From: Empedobacter stercoris
GTDB lineage: Bacteria > Bacteroidota > Bacteroidia > Flavobacteriales > Weeksellaceae
DNA length: 36,554 nucleotides
Direction of reading: 5' to 3'
NCBI RefSeq assembly: GCF_020281205.1
Contig: NZ_JACXZC010000029.1
Span: 1 to 36,554, forward strand
Position 1 is the stretch's first letter. Every line of letters starts with the position of its first letter. Below are positions 9,597-18,528 of this stretch, one piece after another. The position numbers and the translations under genes were made by a program. The notes under the pieces were generated by a model. The model was not told the DNA's origin, made no database searches, and worked only from the letters and a program-made list of their open reading frames with translations.

Positions 9597-11552
9597 TTAT
9601 TCGATTCTCTTCAAATTGTCAACATTGTTTTTATGAACATATAGCGGGATGTGTTCGATTACAACGTCATTTTTCTCAAGTCCAAAAGATTTCGGTATGT
9701 TAAATTCTATTTTCTTTAAAATGTAATATATTTTTAAAGTAAAGAATTCTTTCATGCTTAGTTTGGTTTCAATTGAAGGGAATTTTTCAATTAATACAAA
9801 TTTCATGTCAGGATCTTGATTGTATTTTTTTAGACAAGGATTCAAGTATTTTAATTCCAATTCTCCATTTGCATACATATCATTGATTACTTTTTTGATA
9901 TATTGTTCTGTTTTGGGTTGAACTCTAAATCCAATATTAAACGTAATTCGATATATTTTTTGCTCAACAATTGGCAGAATTTTATAATTTAATGTATAAG
10001 GTTCGCTATCACGACTAATGTTGACAAACCAATATACATCTGCACGTTTTGGTCGCTTTGATAGGATAGATTGAATACTGTATTTTTCAATGTTTTTTGG
10101 ATTGGTAGATTTGGTTAAATAAAACAAGAAAGTCGAATATTTGTTTATGGTTTTGTCTTCGCTTAATTCTGTTAATACATTGGCATATCGCTTTATTTTG
10201 ACAAATTCGAGGTTGCGTGAATTGAGAATTTTACCATAAAAACTACAATACATAATCACGAAGAACAACCATCCCATTAATAGGGCTAAATAGCCACCAT
10301 CTACAAATTTTACGACATTCGCGATAAAGAAAGAGCTTTCGATAGCGACAAAAATGGATAAAATAGCAACTATAAATAGTTTGTTGAATTTGGTGTAATA
10401 ATTTAGATAATACGATAACAAAAAAGTAGTCATTAACATGGTAATGGTAATTGCAAGTCCATAAGCGGCTTCCATGTGAGAAGAGTCTCGGAAATATAAG
10501 ACAATAAATACACAACCTGCCCACAATAAGAAGTTGATTGTAGGAATGTAAACCTGACTTTTGTGTTCGTTAGGTTGAATAATCAATGTTCTTGGCCAAT
10601 AACCTAAGTTAATAGCTTCGTTGATCAAGGTAAATGAACCTGTGATTAAAGCTTGAGAAGCAATAATAGCTGCACCAGTAGCAATACAAATTCCAGGAAT
10701 TAGAAACCATTCTGGCATCATTTCGTAAAAAGGATTTCGTCCGTCTAACATTGGATTATCTTGATGCATCAACCATGCTGCTTGACCTAAGTAATTTGTA
10801 ACTAAACAGATTTTAACGTAAATCCAACTGATTCTGATGTTTTTTCGACCACAATGACCTAAATCTGAATATAAGGCTTCTGCTCCAGTTGTACACAAGA
10901 AAACGGCTCCAAGTATCCAAAATCCATGAGGATAATTCATTAAAAGATTGTAAGCGTAGTAAGGATTTAAAGCCTTAATAATACTTGGATGATGTACGAT
11001 GTGTAAAACTCCTAACCCCAAAAGCATCGTAAACCATAAAACCATAAATGGCCCAAATATTTTACCTACTTTATTTGTTCCAAATCGTTGGAAGAAAAAT
11101 AACATCGAAAGGATAAAGATAACAATAGGAATAGTAGGGAGGTGTTCTAAACCATTTAACATCCGAAGTCCTTCTACAGCGGAAGAGACGGAAACAGGTG
11201 GAGTGATTATACCGTCTGCAAGTAATGCAGAAGCGCCAATAATCGTTGGAATAATTAAGTTTTTACCTTTTTTCTTGATCAGCGAATACAACGAAAAAAT
11301 TCCTCCTTCACCATCATTATCTGCTTTTAGTGTCAACCATACATATTTGATCGAAGTCTGAAAACATAAAGTCCAAAAAACACACGAAACGCCTCCGTAG
11401 ACAATTGCTTCATCAATTACACGATTTTCTCCAATTATCGCTTTCATTAAATATAAAGGACTTGTTCCAATGTCACCGTAAATGATTCCAAATGCGATTA
11501 ATAGAGTTGCCGCTGTTACTTTATTCATTGTATGGTTTGATTCCATAAGCAA
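9597..11552 (-). CDS. kup: Kup-type low-affinity potassium uptake protein
   Basis: It imports K+ with protons across the inner membrane. The 651-aa protein has the KUP N-terminal signature LLIAFGIIYGDIGTSPLYLMKAIIG and the DGEGGIFSLYSLI and ADGIITPPVSVSSAVEGL segments. About 12 hydrophobic helices extend to about residue 440, followed by a cytosolic C-terminal domain of about 200 residues. The conserved GAEALYSDLGHCGRKNIRISW motif is present. Length and order are normal. The first Met (MLMESNHTM) could be replaced by Met3 or Met9 without affecting the family core. It is divergent from the MarR/fad operon across a 319-nt gap. Confidence 0.96.
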   Translation of the reverse strand: MLMESNHTMNKVTAATLLIAFGIIYGDIGTSPLYLMKAIIGENRVIDEAIVYGGVSCVFWTLCFQTSIKYVWLTLKADNDGEGGIFSLYSLIKKKGKNLIIPTIIGASALLADGIITPPVSVSSAVEGLRMLNGLEHLPTIPIVIFILSMLFFFQRFGTNKVGKIFGPFMVLWFTMLLGLGVLHIVHHPSIIKALNPYYAYNLLMNYPHGFWILGAVFLCTTGAEALYSDLGHCGRKNIRISWIYVKICLVTNYLGQAAWLMHQDNPMLDGRNPFYEMMPEWFLIPGICIATGAAIIASQALITGSFTLINEAINLGYWPRTLIIQPNEHKSQVYIPTINFLLWAGCVFIVLYFRDSSHMEAAYGLAITITMLMTTFLLSYYLNYYTKFNKLFIVAILSIFVAIESSFFIANVVKFVDGGYLALLMGWLFFVIMYCSFYGKILNSRNLEFVKIKRYANVLTELSEDKTINKYSTFLFYLTKSTNPKNIEKYSIQSILSKRPKRADVYWFVNISRDSEPYTLNYKILPIVEQKIYRITFNIGFRVQPKTEQYIKKVINDMYANGELELKYLNPCLKKYNQDPDMKFVLIEKFPSIETKLSMKEFFTLKIYYILKKIEFNIPKSFGLEKNDVVIEHIPLYVHKNNVDNLKRIE

Positions 11553-11816
11553 TATTTTAAAATTTCTACGAATGTATGCTGTTGAAAAGAGATTTTACAA
11601 TCTTATTTATTTATAATACAAAAGCTACTTTATATTTATTTTCGATTTTAATCATAGCGTATTTTTACACCAATTCTTTTCTTTTGGTTAATTATGAATA
11701 AATTTAAGTATTGTTTATCCATAGTATTTATTTTTAAGGGATTGTTTTAAACTAATATCTTATTGAAAATTAATAATTTGTAATGATTTGCATTTAGATA
11801 AATTAATTTTTAAAAC

Positions 11817-11853
11817 TTTATTATGCTTGCATAATAAAAAAAGATTATATTTG
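11817..11853 (+). promoter_or_regulatory. Promoter and palindromic operator of the MarR/fad operon
   Basis: A -33 TTG (11827-11829) and a -7 TATATTTG (11846-11853) are separated by 16 nt. The TTG lies at the centre of a 22-nt perfect palindrome, 11817-11838, with arms TTTATTATGC and GCATAATAAA around TT. Its size and position are those of a MarR dimer operator, and the first gene is a MarR protein, so autorepression is a direct inference. The rest of the 11553-11871 gap is AT-rich with no gene seen. Confidence 0.7.
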
Positions 11854-11871
11854 TTAGACATACACTAAAAT

Positions 11872-12333
11872 ATGTTAAGAGAAGATTTAACGATAGATTA
11901 TTTATTGCGTTCAACATGGCTTTCTGTACAAAAAATGTATAACGAGCAAGCAGGAGCTTACGATTCCACTATGGTGTATGCTTTTACATTATTATCAATA
12001 GATCCAAAGGGAGGTACGCCAAGTACATCTTTAGGACCTAAAATGGGAATAGAGCCAACGAGCTTATCACGTACATTGAAAAACTTAGAAGCAAGAAAAT
12101 TTATCGTCAGAAAACCAAATCCAGAAGATGGTCGAAGTGTTTTAATCACATTGACAGAGGAAGGTTTACGAATGAGAGACATTTCAAAACATTTTGTTTT
12201 GCAGTTTAATGAATCAATTAATAATCACATCGATCCAGAAAAAATGCAAATTTTCTTGGAAGTGATTTATAAGATTAACCAATTAATATCGGACAAAAAA
12301 ATATTTAAAAACAATTATGAGAAGACACGTTAA
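11872..12333 (+). CDS. MarR-family transcriptional regulator of the beta-oxidation operon
   Basis: The 153-aa protein has the MarR winged-helix layout: helices at 1-55, recognition region SLGPKMGIEPTSLSRTLKNLEARKFI (about 60-85), and the wing RKPNPEDGRSVLITLTEEG with the family's D-x-R-S/x-v motif. C-terminal helices form the dimer interface. Its last 17 nt overlap the fadN-like gene, so the two are translated together. With the palindrome over its own -33 box it most likely represses the operon until an acyl-CoA or fatty acid binds. The ligand is inferred from context only. Confidence 0.9.
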   Translation: MLREDLTIDYLLRSTWLSVQKMYNEQAGAYDSTMVYAFTLLSIDPKGGTPSTSLGPKMGIEPTSLSRTLKNLEARKFIVRKPNPEDGRSVLITLTEEGLRMRDISKHFVLQFNESINNHIDPEKMQIFLEVIYKINQLISDKKIFKNNYEKTR

Positions 12334-14716
12334 ACATGTAACTGTATTAGGATCAGGAGTAATGGGGTCTGGTATTGCATGTCATTTTGCAAATATCGGA
12401 GTCGAAGTCTTGATGTTAGATATGGTTCCTCGCGAGCTTACACCACAAGAGCAAGCGAAAGGACTTACTTTAGAGAGTAAAGTAGTTCGTAACAGAACTG
12501 CTCAAACTCATTTAGACGCTGCTTTAAAAAGCAATCCTTCACCAATTTATGACAAAGCATTTGCTTCTCGTATAACCGTAGGAAATTTTGATGATGATTT
12601 CGAGAAAATTAAAAACTCGGATTGGGTAATAGAAGTTGTGATCGAAAGATTGGATATTAAACAATCTATTTTCGAACGTGTCGACAACTTCCGAAAACCA
12701 GGAACTTTAGTGACGTCGAATACTTCTGGTATTCCAATTCATTTGATGGCGGAAGGTCGTTCGGAAGATTTTCAGAAACATTTCTGTGGAACGCACTTTT
12801 TTAATCCACCACGTTACTTAAAATTATTCGAAATTATTCCAACTCCTCAAACAGATCAATCTGTTGTTGAGTTTTTCCAAAATTATGCATCTTTATTTTT
12901 AGGTAAAACACCTGTTTTATGTAAAGATACACCAGGTTTTATCGGGAATAGAGTGGGAGTTTACTCGATGGCAAAAGTGATGGAATTGGCGCAAGAAATC
13001 GGATTAACGATTGAAGAAGTTGATACGTTAACAGGTTCTATTTTGGGTCGTCCAAAAACGGGGACATTCAAATTGGGTGATTTGGTTGGTTTGGATACTG
13101 CATATAATGTAACAAAAGGTTTACAGCAAAATGCAACAAACGACGAAATGATTCAAGGTCTGAAAGATTCAAAATTCTTGAATTTCTTAATCGAAAATAA
13201 ATTCTTAGGCGATAAAACCAAAAAAGGATTCTATTACAAAGAGATTGACAAAGACGGAAACACGAATCGTTTTGCGTTAAATCTTGATACGTTAGAATAT
13301 CGTCCGATGGAACGTGCAAAAGTTACAGCTGTAGAAACTGCTAAAAATGCAGGTTCTATGCGTAATAAATTAGGTGTTTTATTGAAAGACTCAGGAAAGG
13401 CTGGAGAATTAATCCGTAAACATTTTGCGTCATTATTTGCTTATGTTTCGCAACGTGTTCCAGAAATAACCGATGTTCTTTATCCAATAGATGATGCGTT
13501 AAAAACTGGTTACGCTTGGAAATATGGACCATTCGAAACATGGGATTTAGTTGGTTTACAAAGCGGAATTCAATTAGTAGAATCAGAAGGTTTCAAGGTT
13601 TCGGATTGGGTAAAAGAATTGGCAGAAACTGGAGCAGATTCTTTCTATAAAATTGAAAATGGAAAGAAATTATTCTATAATCAATCTTCAAAACAATTCG
13701 AATTAATTCCTGGTCAAGATGCATTTATCGTATTGGATAACATTAGAAAAACCAACGAAATTTGGTCAAACAAAGAATGTTCAATTCAAGATTTAGGTGA
13801 TGGTATCATTAATATCGAATTCCGTTCTAAAATGAATTCTCTTGGAGGAGGAGTTTTACAAGGAATTAATAAAGGAATCGAGTTAGCTGAAAAAGATTAT
13901 CGTGGAGTTGTGATTGGTAACCAAGGCGACAATTTCTCTGTTGGAGCTAATTTAGCAATGATTATGATGATGGCTGCTGAGCAAGATTGGTGGGAGTTGA
14001 ACATGGCAATCAAAATGTTTCAAGATACCATGATGCGTGTTCGTTATTCATCTATTCCAGTCGTTGTTGCTCCTCATGGAATGACACTTGGTGGAGGTTG
14101 TGAAATGTCGATGCATGCCGATAAAATTGTAGCTGCTGCCGAAACTTACATTGGTTTGGTTGAGGTTGGAGTTGGTCTGATCCCAGGTGGTGGAGGTTCA
14201 AAAGAATTTGCGCGCCGTGCAACAGAATTTGCATTGAAAGATGATGTAAAAGTAAATCATTTGCGTGATAATTTCATGAATATCGCAACTGCTAAAGTAG
14301 CAACTTCAGCTTATGAAGCGAAGAATATGGGAATTATTCGTGAGCAAGATATTGTTGTGGTAAATGCAGAACGCCAAATTGCAGAAGCGAAGAAGCATGC
14401 AATTATTATGGCAGAAGCAGGTTACACACAACCAATTCAACGTAAAGTAGAAGTGTTAGGAAAAGAAGCGATGGGAATGTTCTATGTCGGAACAGATTCT
14501 ATGGTTGCTGGACGTTTTGCTTCAGATCACGATCGTTTGATTGCAAATAAATTAGGATATGTAATGACAGGTGGTAACTTATCTGAATCGACTTATGTTT
14601 CAGAACAATATTTGTTAGACTTAGAGCGCGAAACTTTCTTATCGCTTTGTGGCGAAAGAAAAACGTTAGAGCGTATCCAACATATGTTGAAAACAGGTAA
14701 ACCTTTAAGAAACTAG
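12317..14716 (+). CDS. fadN: 3-hydroxyacyl-CoA dehydrogenase / enoyl-CoA hydratase fusion (FadN type)
   Basis: This bifunctional enzyme hydrates enoyl-CoA and oxidises 3-hydroxyacyl-CoA to 3-ketoacyl-CoA. The 799-aa protein has the dehydrogenase first: NAD-binding VTVLGSGVMGSGIACHFA (about 8-25), then SNTSGIPI and HFCGTHFFNPPRYLKLFEIIP with the catalytic His, and DTPGFIGNRVG. The hydratase half starts near 490, with NFSVGANLAMI, GMTLGGGCEMSMHAD and VEVGVGLIPGGGGSKE. This order is that of Bacillus FadN, the reverse of E. coli FadB. It overlaps the MarR gene by 17 nt and is followed by a four-helix-bundle ORF, then the thiolase. Confidence 0.95.
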   Translation: MRRHVKHVTVLGSGVMGSGIACHFANIGVEVLMLDMVPRELTPQEQAKGLTLESKVVRNRTAQTHLDAALKSNPSPIYDKAFASRITVGNFDDDFEKIKNSDWVIEVVIERLDIKQSIFERVDNFRKPGTLVTSNTSGIPIHLMAEGRSEDFQKHFCGTHFFNPPRYLKLFEIIPTPQTDQSVVEFFQNYASLFLGKTPVLCKDTPGFIGNRVGVYSMAKVMELAQEIGLTIEEVDTLTGSILGRPKTGTFKLGDLVGLDTAYNVTKGLQQNATNDEMIQGLKDSKFLNFLIENKFLGDKTKKGFYYKEIDKDGNTNRFALNLDTLEYRPMERAKVTAVETAKNAGSMRNKLGVLLKDSGKAGELIRKHFASLFAYVSQRVPEITDVLYPIDDALKTGYAWKYGPFETWDLVGLQSGIQLVESEGFKVSDWVKELAETGADSFYKIENGKKLFYNQSSKQFELIPGQDAFIVLDNIRKTNEIWSNKECSIQDLGDGIINIEFRSKMNSLGGGVLQGINKGIELAEKDYRGVVIGNQGDNFSVGANLAMIMMMAAEQDWWELNMAIKMFQDTMMRVRYSSIPVVVAPHGMTLGGGCEMSMHADKIVAAAETYIGLVEVGVGLIPGGGGSKEFARRATEFALKDDVKVNHLRDNFMNIATAKVATSAYEAKNMGIIREQDIVVVNAERQIAEAKKHAIIMAEAGYTQPIQRKVEVLGKEAMGMFYVGTDSMVAGRFASDHDRLIANKLGYVMTGGNLSESTYVSEQYLLDLERETFLSLCGERKTLERIQHMLKTGKPLRN

Positions 14717-14758
14717 TATTTTGATTTTTGTATTAAGTAAAATGTAAAAAGTATTAAG
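14716..14758 (+). repeat. Heptamer-phased repeat before the four-helix-bundle ORF
   Basis: Units beginning GTA or GAT start at 14716, 14723, 14730, 14737, 14744 and 14751, exactly 7 nt apart (for example GTATTAA, GTAAAAT, GTAAAAA). The array starts at the last base of the fadN stop codon and runs to the next ATG. Its last GTATTAAG is complementary to CTTAATAC at the end of the ORF. Confidence 0.75.
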
Positions 14759-15103
14759 ATGAATAACTATAAAGATTTACTTGTTTGGCAAAAATCAATT
14801 GATTATACAATTTATGTTTATTCAATTTTGAAATCTTTTCCTAAGGAAGAAATATATAGTTTGACATCACAAATAAAAAGAAGTTTAATATCAATTCCTT
14901 CGAATATAGCAGAAGGAGCTGGTAGAAATAGTAAAAAAGAATTTAATCAATTTTTATCTATTGCTTTAGCTTCGAGTTTTGAATTAGAAACTCAATTAAT
15001 TATTGCATTAAAACTTAATTATATTGAAAATGATGAATGTTTGAAAGAATTGAATCATATACAAAATATGATAGCTAAGTTAAAAAAGTCACTTAATACA
15101 TAA
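14759..15103 (+). CDS. Four-helix-bundle protein (S23/IVS family)
   Basis: The 114-aa protein matches the family first seen in intervening sequences of 23S rRNA genes and related to Avd of diversity-generating retroelements. It begins YKDLLVWQKSIDYTIYVY, has SLTSQIKRSLISIPSNIAEGAGR (the family's most conserved block, about 38-60) and continues with F-x-x-F-L-x-I-A-x-x-S-x-x-E-L-E-T. It is mainly helical. Here it lies inside a fatty-acid operon rather than in rRNA, between two phased AT-rich repeats with mutually complementary ends. No reverse transcriptase is nearby, so an Avd role is unlikely. Function is unknown; the protein may bind structured nucleic acid. Confidence 0.88.
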   Translation: MNNYKDLLVWQKSIDYTIYVYSILKSFPKEEIYSLTSQIKRSLISIPSNIAEGAGRNSKKEFNQFLSIALASSFELETQLIIALKLNYIENDECLKELNHIQNMIAKLKKSLNT

Positions 15104-15121
15104 TACAACAATACATAATAC
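15092..15121 (+). repeat. Heptamer-phased repeat after the four-helix-bundle ORF
   Basis: AATAC recurs with its final C at 15099, 15106, 15114 and 15121 (steps 7, 8, 7). CTTAATAC (15092-15099) pairs with GTATTAAG (14751-14758), and TAATACAA (15101-15108) pairs with TTGTATTA (14729-14736), so the ORF is bracketed by complementary arms. Confidence 0.65.
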
Positions 15122-15131
15122 TTTTAATAAA

Positions 15132-16313
15132 ATGAAACAAGCATATATAGTTACAGGATATAGAACAGCTGTAGGAAAAGCACCAAAAGGAACATTACGT
15201 TTTACGCGTCCAGATGAAATGGCTGCTACAGTAATTAAGCGTTTAATGCAAGATTATCCAACTTTAGATCCAGCACGTATCGATGATTTGATCGTAGGCT
15301 GTGCGATGCCCGAGGCAGAACAAGGATTGAATATGGCACGTCTTATCTCGTTAATGGGATTAGATACAGATAAAGTTCCAGGTGTTACAGTAAATCGTTA
15401 TTGTGCATCAGGTTCGGAAGCAATTGCATTAGCAGCTGCTAAAATTAGAACAGGAATGGCAGAATGTATCATCGCAGGTGGTGCAGAATCGATGTCGTAT
15501 ATTCCGATGGGAGGTTACAAGCCAATTCCAGAAACAGCTTTAGCAAAAGATCATCCAGATTATTATTGGGGAATGGGATTAACGGCTGAAGAAGTTGCGA
15601 AGGAATTTAAAGTTTCTCGCGAAGACCAAGATTTGTTTGCATTCAATTCGCATCAAAAAGCGTTAAAAGCAAATGCCGAAGGAAAATTTGCTTCTCAAAT
15701 CGTTCCAATAGGAGTTGAATATAACTTCTTAGATGATAAAGAAAAAGTTCAAACCAAGAAAATAGATTTCAAAGTGGACGAAGGTCCTCGCGCTGATACG
15801 TCTATTGAAGGTTTAGCAAAGTTACGCCCTGTATTTGCACAAGGAGGATCGGTTACTGCTGGTAACTCTTCGCAAATGTCTGACGGAGCTGCTTTCGTAA
15901 TGGTAATGTCAGAAGATATGGTAAAAGAATTAGGTCTTGAGCCAGTTGCTCGTTTAATGGCGTATTCTACGGTTGGCTTAGCACCACGTATTATGGGAAT
16001 GGGACCAATGTTCGCTATTCCGAAAGCGTTGGAACAAGCAGGTCTTAAACAAGAAGATATCCAATTAATTGAATTGAATGAAGCGTTCGCTTCGCAATCT
16101 GTTGCGATAATGCGCGAGTTGAATCTGAATCCTGATATTGTTAATGTAAATGGAGGTGCAATTGCTTTAGGGCATCCATTGGGATGTTCTGGAACAAAAT
16201 TAACCGTTCAATTGTTACATGAAATGGAAGCGCGTAAAGCCAAATATGGAATGGTTACCATGTGTGTTGGAACAGGTCAAGGGGCAGCTTCAATTTTCGA
16301 ATACCTAAAATAA
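15132..16313 (+). CDS. fadA: Acetyl-CoA C-acyltransferase (3-ketoacyl-CoA thiolase)
   Basis: It cleaves 3-ketoacyl-CoA with CoA to acetyl-CoA and a shortened acyl-CoA, the last step of each beta-oxidation round. The 393-aa protein has the acylated cysteine in VNRYCASGSEAI (about residue 92), the NEAFASQSVAIMR motif, GGAIALGHPLGCSGT with the catalytic His, and the second active cysteine in MVTMCVGTGQGAAS. It lies downstream of the fadN-like gene, as expected for the partner of that enzyme. A biosynthetic acetoacetyl-CoA thiolase would be similar in motif, but the operon argues for degradation. Confidence 0.95.
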   Translation: MKQAYIVTGYRTAVGKAPKGTLRFTRPDEMAATVIKRLMQDYPTLDPARIDDLIVGCAMPEAEQGLNMARLISLMGLDTDKVPGVTVNRYCASGSEAIALAAAKIRTGMAECIIAGGAESMSYIPMGGYKPIPETALAKDHPDYYWGMGLTAEEVAKEFKVSREDQDLFAFNSHQKALKANAEGKFASQIVPIGVEYNFLDDKEKVQTKKIDFKVDEGPRADTSIEGLAKLRPVFAQGGSVTAGNSSQMSDGAAFVMVMSEDMVKELGLEPVARLMAYSTVGLAPRIMGMGPMFAIPKALEQAGLKQEDIQLIELNEAFASQSVAIMRELNLNPDIVNVNGGAIALGHPLGCSGTKLTVQLLHEMEARKAKYGMVTMCVGTGQGAASIFEYLK

Positions 16314-16325
16314 AACACAGAATTG

Positions 16326-16388
16326 AGAGGTTAGATTATAGATTTCAGATTTATCTAACTTCTCATTTCTAAAATCTAATATCTAAAA
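16326..16388 (+). repeat. Heptamer-phased inverted array between thiolase and dehydrogenase genes
   Basis: AGA starts at 16326, 16333, 16340 and 16347; TCT, its complement, starts at 16354, 16361, 16368, 16375 and 16382. All nine lie in one unbroken 7-nt register that flips strand halfway. The result is also a hairpin: GAGAGGTTAGAT (16325-16336) pairs with ATCTAACTTCTC (16353-16364) with one mismatch. Confidence 0.8.
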
Positions 16389-16400
16389 CAACAAAAAAAT

Positions 16401-18203
16401 ATGTCTACAAATCCAAATAGATTAATAGGAGGTCAATACTTAATTAAAGATGCCTCTTTTAACGACATCTTCACTTACGAAGATTTATCAGAAGAACAAC
16501 AAATGATTTTGCAATCAGCAAAAGAATTTATCGATAAAGAAGTAGTTCCGAATAAACACAAAATCGAGAAAAAAGATTATGCGTTAATTGAAGAATTAAT
16601 GCGTAAAATTGGTGAATTAGGATTATTAGGAATTTCTGTTCCAGAAGAATACGGTGGAATGGGAATGGGATTCGTTACTACAATGTTAGTTTGCGATTAC
16701 ATTTCTGGAGCGACAGGGTCTTTAGCAACAGCTTTCGGTGCACATACCGGAATTGGTACAATGCCAATCACTTTATACGGAACAGAAGAGCAAAAACAAA
16801 AATATTTACCAAAATTAGCAACAGGAGAATGGTTTGCTTCATATTGTTTAACTGAGCCAGAAGCAGGTTCTGATGCAAATTCGGGAAAAACAAAAGCTGT
16901 TCTTTCTGAAGATGGAAAAGAATACATCATCACAGGTCAAAAAATGTGGATTACAAATGCTGGTTTTGCAGATTTATTCATTGTTTTTGCACGTATCGAT
17001 GAGGATAAAAACATCACTGCTTTCATCGTAGAAAAAGATAAAGCGGGTGCTGGTTTTTCTTTAGGAGAAGAAGAAGATAAATTAGGAATTGTATCTTCAT
17101 CAACACGTCAAGTTTTCTTTAATGAAGTTCGTGTTCCAGTTGAAAATCTTTTAGGAGAAAGAAACGGAGGATTTAAAATCGCAATGAATGCATTGAATGT
17201 TGGTCGTATCAAATTAGGGGCGGCATGTTTAGATGCTCAACGTCGTATTTTAGATTATTCTTTACAATATGCAGCAGAACGTAAACAGTTCAATACATCA
17301 ATCAATACATTTGGAGCAATCAAAGAAAAATTAGCTGATATGGCTGTTTCTGCGTTTACTTCAGAAGCGGGTGCTTACCGCGCGGCAAAAGATGTGGAAG
17401 ATGCAATCGAAGATAATATTGCGAAAGGAATGCCACATAACGAAGCCGAGTTAAAAGGTATCGAAGAATATGCAATTGAAGCTTCTATTTTGAAAGTTTG
17501 GATTTCTGATGCAGCTCAAGTTTCTGCCGATCAAGGAATTCAGATTTACGGAGGAATGGGGTATTCGAAAGAAATGCCAATGGAAGCAGCTTGGAGAGAT
17601 GCGCGTATCTCAAGAATTTACGAAGGAACAAACGAAATCAATACCTTATTATGTATTTCGATGTTGGTGAAACGTGCATTCAAAGGAAAATTAGATTTAA
17701 TGTCTCCAGCAATGAATGTTGCCAACGAATTAATGTCAATTCCATCTTTTGATGTTCCAGATTATTCAGAATTATTTGCACAAGAAAAAGAAATTATTTC
17801 TAATCTGAAAAAAGCATTCTTTATGGTTGCGGGTTCAGCATTACAAAAATTTGGAGCTGAATTAGAACAACACCAACAATTGATTATTGCTGCTTCGCGT
17901 ATCATGCAAGAAATTTATATGGTAGAATCTGCGATGTTACGTGCAGAAAAAATTGCAATTACAAAAGGTGCTGACGCTGCGAAAAATGCAGAAAAATTAG
18001 TTCAATTACAGTTATTCAAATCTGTTGAGATTATCAAATCAGAAGCAACTCGCGGAATTATTTCTTTCACAGAAGGAGATGAGCAACGTATGATGTTATC
18101 AGGTTTAAGAAGGTTTACGCGTTACAACGAATATCCAAACATAGTGAACTTAAAAACTGAAATCGCAGATCTTTTAATCAAAGAAAATAAATACACGTTC
18201 TAA
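16401..18203 (+). CDS. Acyl-CoA dehydrogenase, long form
   Basis: This FAD enzyme makes the first double bond in beta-oxidation. The 600-aa protein has the usual dehydrogenase core: N-terminal helices, then YCLTEPEAGSDANSGKTKA (FAD/substrate site), KMWITNAGFADLFIVFARID, and GGMGYSKEMPMEAAWRDARISRIYEGTNEI, which carries the catalytic glutamate region. A C-terminal helical extension of about 180 residues makes it longer than short/medium-chain enzymes (about 380 aa) and similar in layout to the VLCAD/ACAD9 group. It is the last gene of the operon and is followed by a strong terminator. Electron transfer flavoprotein genes are not in the window. Confidence 0.94.
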   Translation: MSTNPNRLIGGQYLIKDASFNDIFTYEDLSEEQQMILQSAKEFIDKEVVPNKHKIEKKDYALIEELMRKIGELGLLGISVPEEYGGMGMGFVTTMLVCDYISGATGSLATAFGAHTGIGTMPITLYGTEEQKQKYLPKLATGEWFASYCLTEPEAGSDANSGKTKAVLSEDGKEYIITGQKMWITNAGFADLFIVFARIDEDKNITAFIVEKDKAGAGFSLGEEEDKLGIVSSSTRQVFFNEVRVPVENLLGERNGGFKIAMNALNVGRIKLGAACLDAQRRILDYSLQYAAERKQFNTSINTFGAIKEKLADMAVSAFTSEAGAYRAAKDVEDAIEDNIAKGMPHNEAELKGIEEYAIEASILKVWISDAAQVSADQGIQIYGGMGYSKEMPMEAAWRDARISRIYEGTNEINTLLCISMLVKRAFKGKLDLMSPAMNVANELMSIPSFDVPDYSELFAQEKEIISNLKKAFFMVAGSALQKFGAELEQHQQLIIAASRIMQEIYMVESAMLRAEKIAITKGADAAKNAEKLVQLQLFKSVEIIKSEATRGIISFTEGDEQRMMLSGLRRFTRYNEYPNIVNLKTEIADLLIKENKYTF

Positions 18204-18228
18204 TACTATTTTAAAGTTAAATTATCTA

Positions 18229-18257
18229 AAGCAGTCAATTTTGACTGCTTTTTTTAT
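18229..18257 (+). terminator. Terminator of the beta-oxidation operon
   Basis: AAAGCAGTCAA and TTGACTGCTTT form a perfect stem with a T-run. Confidence 0.92.
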
Positions 18258-18370
18258 ATTTAATAGCTTGAATATTAATTTGGTATATCGTTTGATGAAT
18301 ATAAGTCAAGTACTAGTCTTTATATAAGTTAGTTGAGTTTTCATGGTACTTAAGTTTTAGTAGAGAAAGA

Positions 18371-18401
18371 CCTCAGTTGTGTTCCAATTGAGGTTTTTTT
18401 T
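18371..18401 (+). terminator. Second terminator-like hairpin in the 18258-18528 gap
   Basis: CCTCAGTTG and CAATTGAGG form a stem with one mismatch, followed by eight T. No ORF lies between the operon terminator and this hairpin, so it may end a short RNA or act as a back-up. I see nothing else in 18258-18528. Confidence 0.6.
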
Positions 18402-18528
18402 GGTTAAATAATAATGTTTATTCATTAAAAATAAATAAGTTAAGTGTGTTTTTATATCTAAAAAATTATTTCAGAAGAATGTTTCATAGTAACTTTAATA
18501 AAAATATTAATCCATAAAACCAAAGCTT

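Noticed and set aside
14759..15103. Avd protein of a diversity-generating retroelement
   Set aside because: The fold is related, but no reverse transcriptase, template repeat or variable repeat is seen nearby.
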